A DNA stretch of 64,000 bases from the NCBI RefSeq assembly GCF_000427885.1, contig NZ_ATYW01000022.1:96173-160172 (forward strand), given 5' to 3'. This DNA is from Glycomyces tenuis DSM 44171. GTDB taxonomy: Bacteria; Actinomycetota; Actinomycetes; Mycobacteriales; Micromonosporaceae. Numbering within the stretch: the stretch's first letter is position 1; the number at the start of each line of letters is the position of its first letter. Under the pieces are notes generated by a model. That model saw only the letters and a program-made list of their open reading frames with translations. It was not told the DNA's origin and did not search any database. Positions 43,180 to 53,140 of this stretch are shown piece after piece. Made by a program: the position numbers and the translations under genes.

Positions 43180-44961
43180 TTACAGGTACTGCCCCGTGTT
43201 CGACACGGTGTCGATGCTGCGTCCGGAGTCGGAGCCCTTGCCGGAGACGAGCGTGCGGATGTAGACGATCCGCTCGCCCTTCTTGCCGGAGATCCGCGCC
43301 CAGTCGTCGGGGTTGGTGGTGTTCGGCAGGTCCTCGTTCTCGCGGAACTCGTCGACGGTGGCGTCGATCAGGTGGGTGAGCCGCAGGCCCTTGGACTGCG
43401 AGGTCAGGAAGTCCTTGATCGCCATCTTCTTGGCCCGGGCCACGATGTTCTCGATCATGGCGCCGGAGTTGAAGTCCTTGAAGTACAGGACCTCCTTGTC
43501 GCCGTCGGCGTAGGTGACCTCCAGGAAGCGGTTCTCCTCGACCTCGGAGTACATCCGCTCGACCACCGCCTGGATCATCGACGAGACCGTCGCGTCGCGG
43601 TCCTTGTCGTGCTCGGCGAGGTCGTCGGCGTGCAGCGGCAGCTTGGCGGTGATGTACTTCGAGAAGATGTCCTTGGCCGACTCGGCGTCGGGCCGCTCGA
43701 TCTTGATCTTGACGTCGAGGCGGCCGGGCCGCAGGATCGCCGGGTCGATCATGTCCTCGCGGTTCGAGGCCCCGATGACGATGACGTTCTCCAGGCCCTC
43801 GACGCCGTCGATCTCCGAGAGCAGCTGCGGGACGATGGTGTTCTCCACGTCCGAGGAGACCCCGGATCCGCGGGTGCGGAAGATGGAGTCCATCTCGTCG
43901 AAGAACACGATGACCGGCATGCCCTCGGAGGCCTTCTCGCGGGCGCGCTGGAAGACCAGGCGGATGTGCCGCTCGGTCTCGCCGACGTACTTGTTCAGCA
44001 GCTCGGGGCCCTTGATGTTGAGGAAGTAGCTCTTCGTCGAGGCCTCCTCGCCGCGCATCTCGGCGACCTTCTTGGCCAGCGAGTTGGCGACGGCCTTGGC
44101 GATGAGCGTCTTGCCGCAGCCGGGGGGGCCGTACAGCAGCACGCCCTTGGGGGCGCGCAGCTCGTGCTCGCGGAACAGGTCGGCGTGCAGGAACGGCAGC
44201 TCGACGGCGTCCCGGATGAGCTCGATCTGGCCGTCGAGGCCGCCGATGTCGTAGTAGTCGACGTCGGGGACCTCTTCGAGTACGAGCTCTTCGACCTCGC
44301 TCTTCTGGATGCGCTCGTAGGCGTAGCCGGCGCGCGGCTCGATCATGATCGAGTCGCCGGCGCGCAGCGGCTGGTTCATCAGCGCGTCCGACAGGAGCAC
44401 GACCCGCTCCTCGTCGGCGTGGCTGGTCACCAGCGCCCGGTCCGGCGGACCGCCGTCGGCGGTCTCGATCAGCTCCTTGAGCGTCACGACCTCGCCGATG
44501 CGCTCGTACTGGAGCACCTCGACGACGTTCATGGCGTCGTTGAGCAGGACTTCCTGCCCGCGTTCGAGCTCGTCGGCGTCGATGGACGGAGCGAGCGCCA
44601 CACGGAACTTCCTCCCGGACGTGAAGACGTCGACGGTGCCGTCCTCACGGGCTCCCAAGAACACGCCGTAACCGGACGGCGGCTGTGCGAGCCGGTCGAT
44701 TTCCTCTTTCAGCGAGACGATCTGCTCGCGGGCCTCTTTGAGGGTCGCCACGAGCCGCTCGTTCTGCTCCGACAGCCGGTCGATCTGGGATTGGGCGGCT
44801 GCGAGCCGCTCTTCCAGAATGTGGACGTGTCGGGGCGTTTCGGTGAGTCGACGGCGAGCCGCGGCCAGTTCCTCTTGGAGCTCTTCGACCTGTCCTGACA
44901 GTTCGTCGTGCTCTGAGTCCCGGCCCAGTCCCTGTCGACGGTCATCATTGCTTCGTGCCAC
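43180..44961 (-). CDS. mpa: Proteasome-associated AAA+ ATPase Mpa/ARC
   Basis: A 593-residue hexameric unfoldase. A coiled coil (residues 20-95) that recruits Pup is followed by two OB domains and the AAA domain with Walker A GPPGCGKT (about 276-283), Walker [11 protein letters not shown] (about 351-360) and the second-region [19 protein letters not shown]. The C-terminus GQYL fits the hydrophobic-Tyr-X docking motif that opens the 20S gate. GTG start with GGGAGG 9 nt upstream. It is convergent with the phosphatase gene and divergent from the ferredoxin gene. Confidence 0.96.
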   Translation of the reverse strand: MARSNDDRRQGLGRDSEHDELSGQVEELQEELAAARRRLTETPRHVHILEERLAAAQSQIDRLSEQNERLVATLKEAREQIVSLKEEIDRLAQPPSGYGVFLGAREDGTVDVFTSGRKFRVALAPSIDADELERGQEVLLNDAMNVVEVLQYERIGEVVTLKELIETADGGPPDRALVTSHADEERVVLLSDALMNQPLRAGDSIMIEPRAGYAYERIQKSEVEELVLEEVPDVDYYDIGGLDGQIELIRDAVELPFLHADLFREHELRAPKGVLLYGPPGCGKTLIAKAVANSLAKKVAEMRGEEASTKSYFLNIKGPELLNKYVGETERHIRLVFQRAREKASEGMPVIVFFDEMDSIFRTRGSGVSSDVENTIVPQLLSEIDGVEGLENVIVIGASNREDMIDPAILRPGRLDVKIKIERPDAESAKDIFSKYITAKLPLHADDLAEHDKDRDATVSSMIQAVVERMYSEVEENRFLEVTYADGDKEVLYFKDFNSGAMIENIVARAKKMAIKDFLTSQSKGLRLTHLIDATVDEFRENEDLPNTTNPDDWARISGKKGERIVYIRTLVSGKGSDSGRSIDTVSNTGQYL

Positions 44962-45076
44962 GGATCACACCTCCCGAGTGAGGTTCCTACTCCAACCGTA
45001 GCTGGCTGGGGACGCCAATAGTAAGACTCGACACCGACATTGCGCCAGGTTCTTCGCGGCAATTAATGTGGGGGAC

Positions 45077-45394
45077 ATGGCTGAGGCTGAACACATCGAC
45101 GCTTCCGCAGGCGTCAGCGAAAGTGAACTCGAGGTGTCGATCGACCAGGATGCCTGCACAGGCGACGGTTTGTGCGTCCAGTACGCGCCCGACGTCTTCG
45201 AATTCGACATCGACGGCCTGGCTTATGTGAAGAACGCTCAGGGTGACCTGTTGACCACGGAGGGTTCGCAAGCGGCCGTGCCGGAGCACCGCCGTCTGGA
45301 CATTGTGAACGCGGCTCACGACTGCCCCGGTGAGTGCATCTACGTTCGCGACCGCGCCGACCGGACGCCCGTGGCCGGGCCGGGCGCCGAATAG
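45077..45394 (+). CDS. Ferredoxin (3Fe-4S/4Fe-4S type)
   Basis: A 105-residue small acidic ferredoxin. Cluster ligands lie in DACTGDGLCVQYAPDVFEF (C-x5-C) and DCPGECIYV (C-x3-C); one Asp or other residue may replace the missing Cys, suggesting a 3Fe-4S cluster. The N-terminal 20 residues form an extension. ATG at 45077 has TGGGGGAC 4 nt upstream; a GTG at 45068 would add MGD. It is divergent from mpa, a pairing seen in several actinomycetes. Its redox partner (perhaps a P450) is not in the window. Confidence 0.88.
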   Translation: MAEAEHIDASAGVSESELEVSIDQDACTGDGLCVQYAPDVFEFDIDGLAYVKNAQGDLLTTEGSQAAVPEHRRLDIVNAAHDCPGECIYVRDRADRTPVAGPGAE

Positions 45395-45402
45395 GACCGG
45401 TC

Positions 45403-46317
<915 letters not shown>

Positions 46318-47427
46318 TTAGCGAAGGGCCCGGACCACGTCGGCGGTGTAGAGCAGTCCTGTCAGGCGGCCCTCGTCGAGGACGAAGTACTCCTCGGCGC
46401 GGCCTCGCCCGATGGCGTCGACCAGGGCCTGGCCGCGCAGGCCCGCGTCGATGGCGGGGACGCCCCCCGCCGAGCGCAGCAGCCCCGCCAGCGGCATCGA
46501 GGGGATCTTGTCCTCGGGGACGGCCTCGGCTGCGGCGCGGTCGAGGACGCCGACCGGCTGCTCGGCGACGGCCACGACCTCGCGGCCCGCGGCGGCGGCG
46601 AGGGCCGCGCCGAGAGTGGCGTCGGCGGGCACGACGGCCACCGGGCGGGCCAGCGCGGCGGCGTCGAGGCCGCTGATCTTCGGGCCCATGGCGCCGGCCC
46701 GGATCGCCGCCGTGGCGCCCCGCCACAGCTCGAAGGCGACCAGGGCGAGCAGGATGAGACCGAGCCAGCTGAACCAGCGGCCCGCGAAGAGCCAGAGCCC
46801 GACGCCGGCGGTGGCGACGGCGACGCCCCGCCCGGCCCACCCGGCGAAGCGGTAGCCGGTCCACCTGTCGCCGGTGGCCGCCCAGATGGCCGCCTGGAGG
46901 GCCTTGCCGCCGTCGAGCGGCAGGCCGGGCAGGAGGTTGTAGGCGGCGACCAGGAGGTTGGCGACGCACACCTGGAAGGCCAGCTGCCAGGGCAGGGAAC
47001 CGGGCTCGGTCACGGCGAGGGCGGCCAGGCCGGCGAGGCCGAGGACGGCCGAGACGGCCGGTCCGGCCAGGGCGATGGCCGCGGCGGTGCCCGGGCGATG
47101 GGACTCGCGGTCCATCTCGGTGAAGCCGCCGAGGGCGTCGAGGTTGATCTGGCGCACCCCTATCCCCGAGCGCAGGCTCACCAGGGCGTGGCCGAGCTCG
47201 TGGAGGAAGACCGAGGCGAGCAGCGTGAGCGCGAAGAGCGCGGCGACGAGGTAGGAGGTGCCCTCGCCGATGCCGGGGACCGAGCGGCGCACGATCGGCG
47301 CGTAGACGGCGATGACCATGGCGGCGAGCAGCAGCCAGGTGTAGCCGAGCACGATGGGGATGCCGCGGAGGCGGCACAGGGTGAACCCGGAGCGGCGGAA
47401 CGGCGGCACGCCTTGCTTGGAACGCAT
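46318..47427 (-). CDS. Site-2 protease family (M50) membrane metalloprotease
   Basis: A 369-residue intramembrane protease. HELGH at residues 76-80 gives two zinc ligands and the catalytic Glu; PGLPLDGGK near residue 166 supplies the third (Asp). Six hydrophobic segments are seen, then a cytoplasmic CBS-like tail (residues 240-369, e.g. VVPADATLGAALAAA). Related S2P enzymes cleave membrane-bound anti-sigma factors. ATG with AGGGGATTC upstream. No substrate is evident nearby. Confidence 0.91.
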   Translation of the reverse strand: MRSKQGVPPFRRSGFTLCRLRGIPIVLGYTWLLLAAMVIAVYAPIVRRSVPGIGEGTSYLVAALFALTLLASVFLHELGHALVSLRSGIGVRQINLDALGGFTEMDRESHRPGTAAAIALAGPAVSAVLGLAGLAALAVTEPGSLPWQLAFQVCVANLLVAAYNLLPGLPLDGGKALQAAIWAATGDRWTGYRFAGWAGRGVAVATAGVGLWLFAGRWFSWLGLILLALVAFELWRGATAAIRAGAMGPKISGLDAAALARPVAVVPADATLGAALAAAAGREVVAVAEQPVGVLDRAAAEAVPEDKIPSMPLAGLLRSAGGVPAIDAGLRGQALVDAIGRGRAEEYFVLDEGRLTGLLYTADVVRALR

Positions 47428-47656
47428 GAATCCCCTGGTCGACCCGATGACGTCGTGATGAGCGCTATGAAGGCTACCGGGGAGGCCGGCCCCGCCGGGC
47501 CCGGGACGATGCCGCGTCGCTCACAGGCGGCCGCCGTCGGCGCTCAGACGGCGCGGACCTGGCCGTGCGGCCTCCGACCGGCTTGAGGCGCTGGGCATGC
47601 GGGGTGCGCCGAGGCCCTCGGTCGTGACGAGACGCAAGGCCGTGTTCCCATCATGC

Positions 47657-47684
47657 AGGAATTCCTATTATTCCGATGGGAATA
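47657..47684. promoter_or_regulatory. Twin inverted-repeat operator of the sulfur operon
   Basis: AGGAATTCCT (47657-47666) and TATTCC-GATG-GGAATA (47669-47684) are two adjacent perfect repeats sharing the ATTCC/GGAAT half-site. They overlap the -35 and spacer of the leader-peptide promoter. Confidence 0.6.
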
Positions 47685-47688
47685 CTGC

Positions 47689-47694
47689 TATCGT
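47689..47694 (+). promoter_or_regulatory. -10 box for leaderless leader-peptide mRNA
   Basis: TATCGT lies 7 nt before the ATG of the leader peptide; no -35 is visible, so an activator is plausible. Confidence 0.55.
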
Positions 47695-47701
47695 TGTCCC
47701 C

Positions 47702-47791
47702 ATGAAGCCCGCCAGCGAACTCACGCGGCGGCGCGAGATCGATCAGATGCGCGCCGCGAGCGCCATCTGTCGTCGCCGTTCCATGCGCTAG
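47702..47791 (+). CDS. Leader peptide, Cys-containing, upstream of sulfur genes
   Basis: A 29-residue ORF, MKPASELTRRREIDQMRAAS followed by AICRRRSMR, 160 bp before the flavin reductase gene. The pattern RR-x-(H/E)ID-x-x-R-x-(A/S)SA-(I/L)CR recalls the short leader peptides that precede cysteine and sulfur-uptake operons in actinobacteria; a Cys codon near the end could stall ribosomes when Cys-tRNA is scarce. No Shine-Dalgarno, and a -10-like box directly upstream, fit leaderless translation. I recall the pattern from annotated peptides and have not aligned it. Confidence 0.65.
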   Translation: MKPASELTRRREIDQMRAASAICRRRSMR

Positions 47792-47950
47792 CCCGGCCGC
47801 CTCGCGGCATCGCCGCCGCTCCGAGCCGTCGACGCGCCTTCGCAGCCCAGGCCAGGGCCGCCTTCTCCGATTCCCCGCCGCCGCGGCAGGTCCGCACCTG
47901 CCGCGTGGACGCCGCACGTGAATCCGAACACACACCGCAAGGGCACCAAC

Positions 47951-48490
47951 GTGAACGCCATCATCACAGTGACCACATTGGTCGGCAATCCGCGACGCCT
48001 CTCCAGGACGCTCTCAGCATCCGAGACGCTTGCGGGGGCGATCGCCGACGGACTCGACACCCCGAGGGACGCCTCCTCGATCGACCTCGCCGAGCTCTAC
48101 CGCCACGGCATCGAACCGCCGCACGACGGCCTCGAGCGCGCCGTCGTCCAGGTCGGCGCCAGCGACATCCTCGTCGTCGGCACACCGGTCTACAAGGCCA
48201 GCTACACCGGCCTGCTCAAGCTCTTCCTCGACCAGCTGCCGCCCGCCTCCCTGGCGGGCACCGCGGTCGTCCCGGTGACGATCGCCGGCTCGGCCCCGCA
48301 CCGGCTGCTGGCCGATCTGCATCTGCGGCCCGTCCTGGCCGAACTGGGCGGGCGACTGCCCGTCCCCTCCCTCGTGCTCGAGGAGTCGCAGTACGGCGAC
48401 CTGCCGCGGCTGGTCCGGCAGTGGGTCGAGCGCCACCTGCCCGACCTGGCCCTCGCGCTCGGCCGCTCGTCGGTGGAGGCACGGGTATGA
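47951..48490 (+). CDS. NADPH-dependent FMN reductase (SsuE/MsuE type)
   Basis: A 179-residue flavodoxin-fold protein: TTLVGNPRRLSRTLSASE at the N-terminus, ILVVGTPVYKASYTGLLKLF around residue 75 and a Leu-rich C-terminal end. It supplies reduced FMN to the flavin-dependent monooxygenase of the operon. GTG at 47951 is chosen because AAGGG lies 8 nt upstream and homologues start at this point; GTG at 47918 adds 11 residues. The next gene starts within its stop (ATGA). Confidence 0.87.
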   Translation: MNAIITVTTLVGNPRRLSRTLSASETLAGAIADGLDTPRDASSIDLAELYRHGIEPPHDGLERAVVQVGASDILVVGTPVYKASYTGLLKLFLDQLPPASLAGTAVVPVTIAGSAPHRLLADLHLRPVLAELGGRLPVPSLVLEESQYGDLPRLVRQWVERHLPDLALALGRSSVEARV

Positions 48491-49008
48491 CCGCGCCGAC
48501 CGAGACCGCGCCGCTCCCCGAGGCACCGGGTGTCGCCGCCGACGACTTCCGCGCGCTCTTCCGCACCCACCCTGCGGGCGTCGCCGTCGTGTGCGCCGAC
48601 GCCGGAGCGGGCCCCGCCGGCTTCACCGCCACGTCCCTGACATCGCTGTCGATGCGGCCGCCGCTGATCTCCTTCGCGATCGCCACCGGCTCGTCGGCCT
48701 GGCCGACCTTCCGCGAGGCCTCCAGCGTCACGGTCAACCTCCTGGCCGCCGGGCAGCACGCCATCGCCGACCGGTTCGCCACCAGCGGCATCGACCGCTT
48801 CGCCCACCCGACACTGTGGTCGCGGCTGGAGACCGGGGAGCCGGTCCTGGACGAGGCCCCGGCGCACCTGCGGGCACTCGTCCGCGAGCGCATCGAGGCC
48901 GGTGACCACCGCCTGATCATCGCGCTGGTCACCGACGTCGAAGCAGGTATCCGCGACCCGCTGGTCTACCACGCGGGCGCCTACTGCGCCGCCGCCCCCA
49001 TCGACTGA
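48487..49008 (+). CDS. Flavin reductase domain protein (HpaC-like)
   Basis: A 173-residue FMN-binding split-barrel reductase. FRTHPAGVAVVCAD, GFTATSLTSLSMRPPLISFA and NLLAAGQHAIADRFA are the family features. It is a different fold from the preceding reductase, so the operon has two distinct sources of reduced flavin. ATG overlaps the previous stop. The two may be alternatives for one monooxygenase, or one may serve another enzyme. Confidence 0.9.
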   Translation: MTAPTETAPLPEAPGVAADDFRALFRTHPAGVAVVCADAGAGPAGFTATSLTSLSMRPPLISFAIATGSSAWPTFREASSVTVNLLAAGQHAIADRFATSGIDRFAHPTLWSRLETGEPVLDEAPAHLRALVRERIEAGDHRLIIALVTDVEAGIRDPLVYHAGAYCAAAPID

Positions 49009-49042
49009 CACCCCACCCCGCCTCCACGAAAGGCCGTATCCA

Positions 49043-50110
49043 ATGCAAGCCGAACTGAGCCGCCGAACGCTGCTCACCGTCCCACCCGTCCTCGCCGCGG
49101 CGTCCTTGGCCGCATGCGCCGAGGAGGACACCGGGCCGACGCTCGCGCTCGACGCGGCGCTGCCGCAAGAGGTCCCCGACGGGACGCGCCTTATCGTCGG
49201 CGACCCGCAGACGCAGGTCGCCCTCGAGCTGTCGGGGCTGATCGACGAACTCACCTTCGAAGTCCAGTTCGCCAACATCTCCGGCGGACCCAAGACGCAG
49301 GAGGCGTTCCGGGCCGGAGCGCTCGACCTCGGCGCGGTGGCCGACATCCCGCCGCTCCAGGCGAACTGGACCGGACTGCCGAGCAAGATCGTCGCCACCT
49401 CGTACCGCGTCGACCCCCTCGAGCACCCGGTCTACGACCTGGGCATCGCCCCCGGCGTCGACGTCACCGAACTGGCCGACCTGGAGGGCAAGCGGATCGC
49501 GTTCTCCCCCGGCCAGGCGCAGGGGGCGCTGATCCTGCGAGTGCTGGACAAGGCCGGGCTCACCCAGGACGACGTCGAACTGGTCGAGCTGCCCTCCAAC
49601 AGCGACGCGTACTCCAACGCGCTGGCCGGCGGCGAGATCGACGTCGCCCCCATCGGCGGCACCCAGGTGCGGTCCTACCTCAACAAGTTCGCCTCCGACG
49701 GCGCGAGCACGATCCCGCACGGCCTGCGAGACGACCCGTGGCTGCTCTACTCCGAGACCGAGACGCTCCAGAACGCCGACAAAGCCGCCGCGATCGCCGA
49801 GTACGTCTCGCTGTGGGGCGTCGCCAAGGTCTGGGCCTGGGAGCACCGCGAGGAGTGGATCCAGGGCTACTACGTCGAGCGCGAGGGGCTGCCCTACGAG
49901 GACGGCGAATACCTCTTCGACCGCACCGGCGAACCCGACGTCCCCGCCGACTGGACCGAGGGCATCGCGCGCCACGAGGAGACGATCGCCATCGTCGCCG
50001 AGGGCACCGACCGGCCCGTGCTGGACACCGACGAGCTCTACGACCGCCGCTTCGAGACGCTCGCGGCCGACGGCATCGCATCGCGAGCCGGTGCGGAGGC
50101 CGCGCAATGA
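49043..50110 (+). CDS. Sulfonate-type ABC transporter substrate-binding lipoprotein
   Basis: A 355-residue protein. The twin-arginine motif SRRTLL (residues 6-11) and lipobox LAAC with Cys25 mark a Tat-exported lipoprotein, which would use TatAC and Lnt also in this window. The mature part has the SsuA/NMT1 style: FEVQFANISGGPKTQEAFRA, LDLGAVADIPPLQA and GKRIAFSPGQAQG. Likely ligand is an organosulfonate, by context. Preceded by GAAAGG. Confidence 0.9.
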   Translation: MQAELSRRTLLTVPPVLAAASLAACAEEDTGPTLALDAALPQEVPDGTRLIVGDPQTQVALELSGLIDELTFEVQFANISGGPKTQEAFRAGALDLGAVADIPPLQANWTGLPSKIVATSYRVDPLEHPVYDLGIAPGVDVTELADLEGKRIAFSPGQAQGALILRVLDKAGLTQDDVELVELPSNSDAYSNALAGGEIDVAPIGGTQVRSYLNKFASDGASTIPHGLRDDPWLLYSETETLQNADKAAAIAEYVSLWGVAKVWAWEHREEWIQGYYVEREGLPYEDGEYLFDRTGEPDVPADWTEGIARHEETIAIVAEGTDRPVLDTDELYDRRFETLAADGIASRAGAEAAQ

Positions 50111-50988
50111 CCGCACTGAAACCCGCGGAGACGGAGCACCGCGGAGCCGGAGCCGAGGCGGAGCCGGGGGACGTCGGGCGCCCGCGGCCCGCGGAAGGAC
50201 GGGCCCGCGCCCGGCGCCGCCTCGGTCCCGGCACACCGATCCCGGCCGGATTCCTCATCGGGCCGCTGCTGCTGCTCGGCATCTGGTTCCTCGGTTCGGC
50301 CCAGGGCTGGATCGATCCGCGATTCCTGCCCGCGCCGTGGACCATCGCCCAGACCGCCGCCGAGCTGATCTCCTCCGGGCGGCTCGGCGCCGATCTGCTG
50401 GTCTCGGCCCAGCGCTTCGCGATCGGCCTGGTCTTCGGCGTCGCCGCCGGAGTGGCGCTGGCCCTCGTGTCGGGCCTGAGCCGTATCGGCGAGGCGATCG
50501 TCGACGGCCCCGTCCAGATCAAGCGGTCCATCCCCAACCTCGCGCTCCTGCCGCTGCTGCTGCTGTGGTTCGGCATCGACGAGCGCATGAAGATCATCAC
50601 CATCGCCTTGGGCGTGCTCATCCCGATCTACATCCACACGCACAACGGCCTGCGCAGTATCGACAGCCGCTACGCCGAGCTGTCGGAGACCGTGCGGCTG
50701 GGCCACGGCGCGTTCATCGGCAGGGTGATCCTGCCCGGGGCGCTCCCGGGATTCCTGCTGGGCATGCGATTCGCCGTCACCTCCGCCTGGCTGTCGCTGG
50801 TCGTGGTCGAACAGGTCAACGCCACCAACGGCATCGGCTACATGATGCAGCTGGCCGGCTCCTACGGACAGACCGACGTCATCATCGTCGGCCTGGTCCT
50901 GTACGGCCTGCTCGGCCTGATATCCGACGGCATCGTCCGCATCGTGCAGAGGAGGGCCCTGTCATGGCGACGCACACTCGAGGACTGA
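50107..50988 (+). CDS. Sulfonate-type ABC transporter permease
   Basis: A 293-residue SsuC/TauC-like permease with about six transmembrane helices, starting at IPAGFLIGPLLLLGIWFLG (residue 45). The EAA loop (ELSETVRLGHGAFIGRVILP) is present. The first 40 residues are an Arg/Glu-rich cytoplasmic extension. ATG overlaps the previous stop (ATGA); the ATPase gene overlaps its end by 25 bp. Confidence 0.92.
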   Translation: MTALKPAETEHRGAGAEAEPGDVGRPRPAEGRARARRRLGPGTPIPAGFLIGPLLLLGIWFLGSAQGWIDPRFLPAPWTIAQTAAELISSGRLGADLLVSAQRFAIGLVFGVAAGVALALVSGLSRIGEAIVDGPVQIKRSIPNLALLPLLLLWFGIDERMKIITIALGVLIPIYIHTHNGLRSIDSRYAELSETVRLGHGAFIGRVILPGALPGFLLGMRFAVTSAWLSLVVVEQVNATNGIGYMMQLAGSYGQTDVIIVGLVLYGLLGLISDGIVRIVQRRALSWRRTLED

Positions 50989-51716
50989 CCGAGACGACCA
51001 GCGTGCGCACCAGGGGCCTGACGCGCTCCTTCGAGGGCCGCGCGGTGCTCGACGGCCTCGATCTGGAGGTCGAGCCGGGCGAGTTCGTGGTCCTGCTGGG
51101 CCGCAGCGGCTCGGGGAAGTCCACCCTGCTGCGCGCGCTCGCCGGGCTCGACGACGGCGTCGCCGGCTCGGGCGAGATCGACGTGCCCGAGCAGATCTCG
51201 GTCGTCTTCCAGGACTCGCGGCTGCTGCCGTGGCAGCGCGTCCTCACCAATGTCGTCCTCGGCCTGCGCGGCGGCGGCGCTCGCACCAAGGGCCGTGAAG
51301 CGCTGGCCGAGGTCGGCCTGGCCGGGCGTGAGCGCGCCTGGCCGGGCCGGCTCTCCGGCGGCGAGCAGCAGCGGGTCGCACTGGCCCGCTCGCTGGTCAG
51401 GGAGCCGCAGCTGCTGCTCGCCGACGAGCCGTTCGGCGCGCTCGACGCGCTGACCCGCATCAGGATGCACGGCCTGCTGCGGGCCCTGCACGAACGGCAC
51501 CGGCCCGCGATCGTGCTGGTCACCCACGACGTCGACGAGGCCGTCGTGCTCGCCGACCGCGTCCTGGTCCTCGACGCCGGACGCATCGGCACCGAACTGC
51601 GGATCGACATCGAGGCCCCCAGGGACCCGTCCGATCCGCGCTTCGCCGCGATCCGAACCGAACTGCTCGCCGCGCTCGGCGTCGGCGGGCCGCGATCCGA
51701 TGAGGAGGCAGCATGA
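50964..51716 (+). CDS. Sulfonate-type ABC transporter ATP-binding protein
   Basis: A 250-residue SsuB-like ATPase. Walker A GRSGSGKST (about residues 45-53), Q-loop VVFQDSRLLPWQ, signature LSGGEQQRVALARSL, Walker B LLLADEPFGALDAL and switch VTHDVDEAV. ATG at 50964 has GAGGAGGG upstream and overlaps the permease end. Its stop overlaps the next ATG by 4 bp. Confidence 0.94.
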   Translation: MATHTRGLTETTSVRTRGLTRSFEGRAVLDGLDLEVEPGEFVVLLGRSGSGKSTLLRALAGLDDGVAGSGEIDVPEQISVVFQDSRLLPWQRVLTNVVLGLRGGGARTKGREALAEVGLAGRERAWPGRLSGGEQQRVALARSLVREPQLLLADEPFGALDALTRIRMHGLLRALHERHRPAIVLVTHDVDEAVVLADRVLVLDAGRIGTELRIDIEAPRDPSDPRFAAIRTELLAALGVGGPRSDEEAA

Positions 51717-53053
51717 GCCGCCCACGTCAACTGCATCTCAACGCGTTCTTGATGAGCACCGGCCACCACGAGGCGTCGTGGCGGCTGCCCGAGTCCGACC
51801 CGTACGCGACGACCTCGATCGAGCACTACCGGAACCTGGCGCGCATCGCCGAGCGCGGCCGGCTCGACTCGGTGTTCTTCGCCGACTCGCCCGCGCTGTG
51901 GGGCGACATCGGCAGGCGGCCCTCCGGTTCGCTGGAGCCGACCGTGGTGCTCACCGCGCTCGCCGCCGCCACGACGCGCATCGGCCTGATCGCGACGGCG
52001 TCGACGACGTACAACGACCCCTACAACCTCGCGCGACGCTTCGCCTCGGTCGACCACGTCTCGGGCGGCCGGGCGGGGTGGAACATCGTCACCACCGCCA
52101 CGCTGGCCGCGGCGCAGAACTTCAACCGCGACACGCTGCCGAGCCACGCCGAGCGCTACGCGCGGGCCGAGGAGTTCCTGGAGGTGTCCAAGAAGCTCTG
52201 GGACTCCTGGGACGACGAGGCCGTCCTGGCCGACAAGGCCTCCGGCACGTGGGGCGACCAGCGCCTGCTCTATCCGGCGGCGCACGAGGGTGAGCACTTC
52301 CAGGTGGCGGGGGCGCTCAACGTGCCCCGCTCGCCGCAGGGCCACCCGGTCCTGGTCCAGGCGGGCTCCTCGGAGGACGGCAGGGCGTTCGCGGCCGCGC
52401 ACGCCGAGGCGGTCTTCACCGCCCAGCAGACCCTCGCGGACGCGAAGGCGTTCTACGCCGACGTCAAGCAGCGGGCGCGCCGGGCCGGAAGGGACCCCGG
52501 CGGTGTGCTGGTCCTGCCGGGAATCGTCCCGGTCCTGGGCGCCACCGAGGCGGAGGCTCGGGAGCTGGAGGCCGAGCTCGACCGGCTCATCGTCCCCGAG
52601 TACGCCAAGGACCAGCTGGCCCGGCAGCTCGGCCTCGACCCCTCGGAACTGCGGCTCGACGCCGAGCTGCCGGAGCACCTGCCGAGCGAGGACGAGATCG
52701 AGGGCGCCAAGAGCCGCTTCACGCTGATCGTGGAGCTGGCCCGACGCGAGCGCCTGACCGTCCGCGAGCTGATCGGGCGCCTCGGCGGCGGGCGGGGCCA
52801 CCGGACCTTCACCGGCACCGCCGAGCAGGTCGCCGACGCCGTCGTCGAGTGGTTCGACGCGGGCGCGGCCGACGGGTTCAACATCATGCCCGCGGTCCTG
52901 CCGTCGGGCCTGGCGGCCTTCGTCGACCAGGTCGTGCCGATCCTGCAGGCGCGCGGCCTGTTCCGCACCGAGTACACCGGTACGACCCTGCGCGACCACT
53001 ACGGGCTGGCCCGGCCGGCGAACCGGCACGGGCGCTCGCGGGTGGACGTGTAG
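51713..53053 (+). CDS. Flavin-dependent monooxygenase (NtaA/SnaA/DszA class)
   Basis: A 446-residue luciferase-like protein of the NtaA/DszA group. RQLHLNAFLMSTGHHEASWR is a typical start; GGRAGWNIVTT (residues about 115-125) and GHPVLVQAGSSEDGRAFAA bind FMN. With FMNH2 and O2 it would break C-S bonds of sulfonates or sulfones and release sulfite; the exact substrate is unknown. Last gene of the operon. Confidence 0.92.
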   Translation: MSRPRQLHLNAFLMSTGHHEASWRLPESDPYATTSIEHYRNLARIAERGRLDSVFFADSPALWGDIGRRPSGSLEPTVVLTALAAATTRIGLIATASTTYNDPYNLARRFASVDHVSGGRAGWNIVTTATLAAAQNFNRDTLPSHAERYARAEEFLEVSKKLWDSWDDEAVLADKASGTWGDQRLLYPAAHEGEHFQVAGALNVPRSPQGHPVLVQAGSSEDGRAFAAAHAEAVFTAQQTLADAKAFYADVKQRARRAGRDPGGVLVLPGIVPVLGATEAEARELEAELDRLIVPEYAKDQLARQLGLDPSELRLDAELPEHLPSEDEIEGAKSRFTLIVELARRERLTVRELIGRLGGGRGHRTFTGTAEQVADAVVEWFDAGAADGFNIMPAVLPSGLAAFVDQVVPILQARGLFRTEYTGTTLRDHYGLARPANRHGRSRVDV

Positions 53054-53084
53054 GGCGCCGCGGAGGAATGTCGCGGCTCGTGAT

Positions 53085-53133
53085 GCGCCGGCGGCTCGCC
53101 ACGCTCAGTCGAGCGGAGGCGGGCCGCCGGCGC
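53085..53133. terminator. Hairpin between convergent genes
   Basis: GCGCCGGCGGC (53085-53095) and GCCGCCGGCGC (53123-53133) form an 11-bp stem with a 27-nt loop. No T-tract. Confidence 0.5.
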
Positions 53134-53140
53134 CTGTCCG

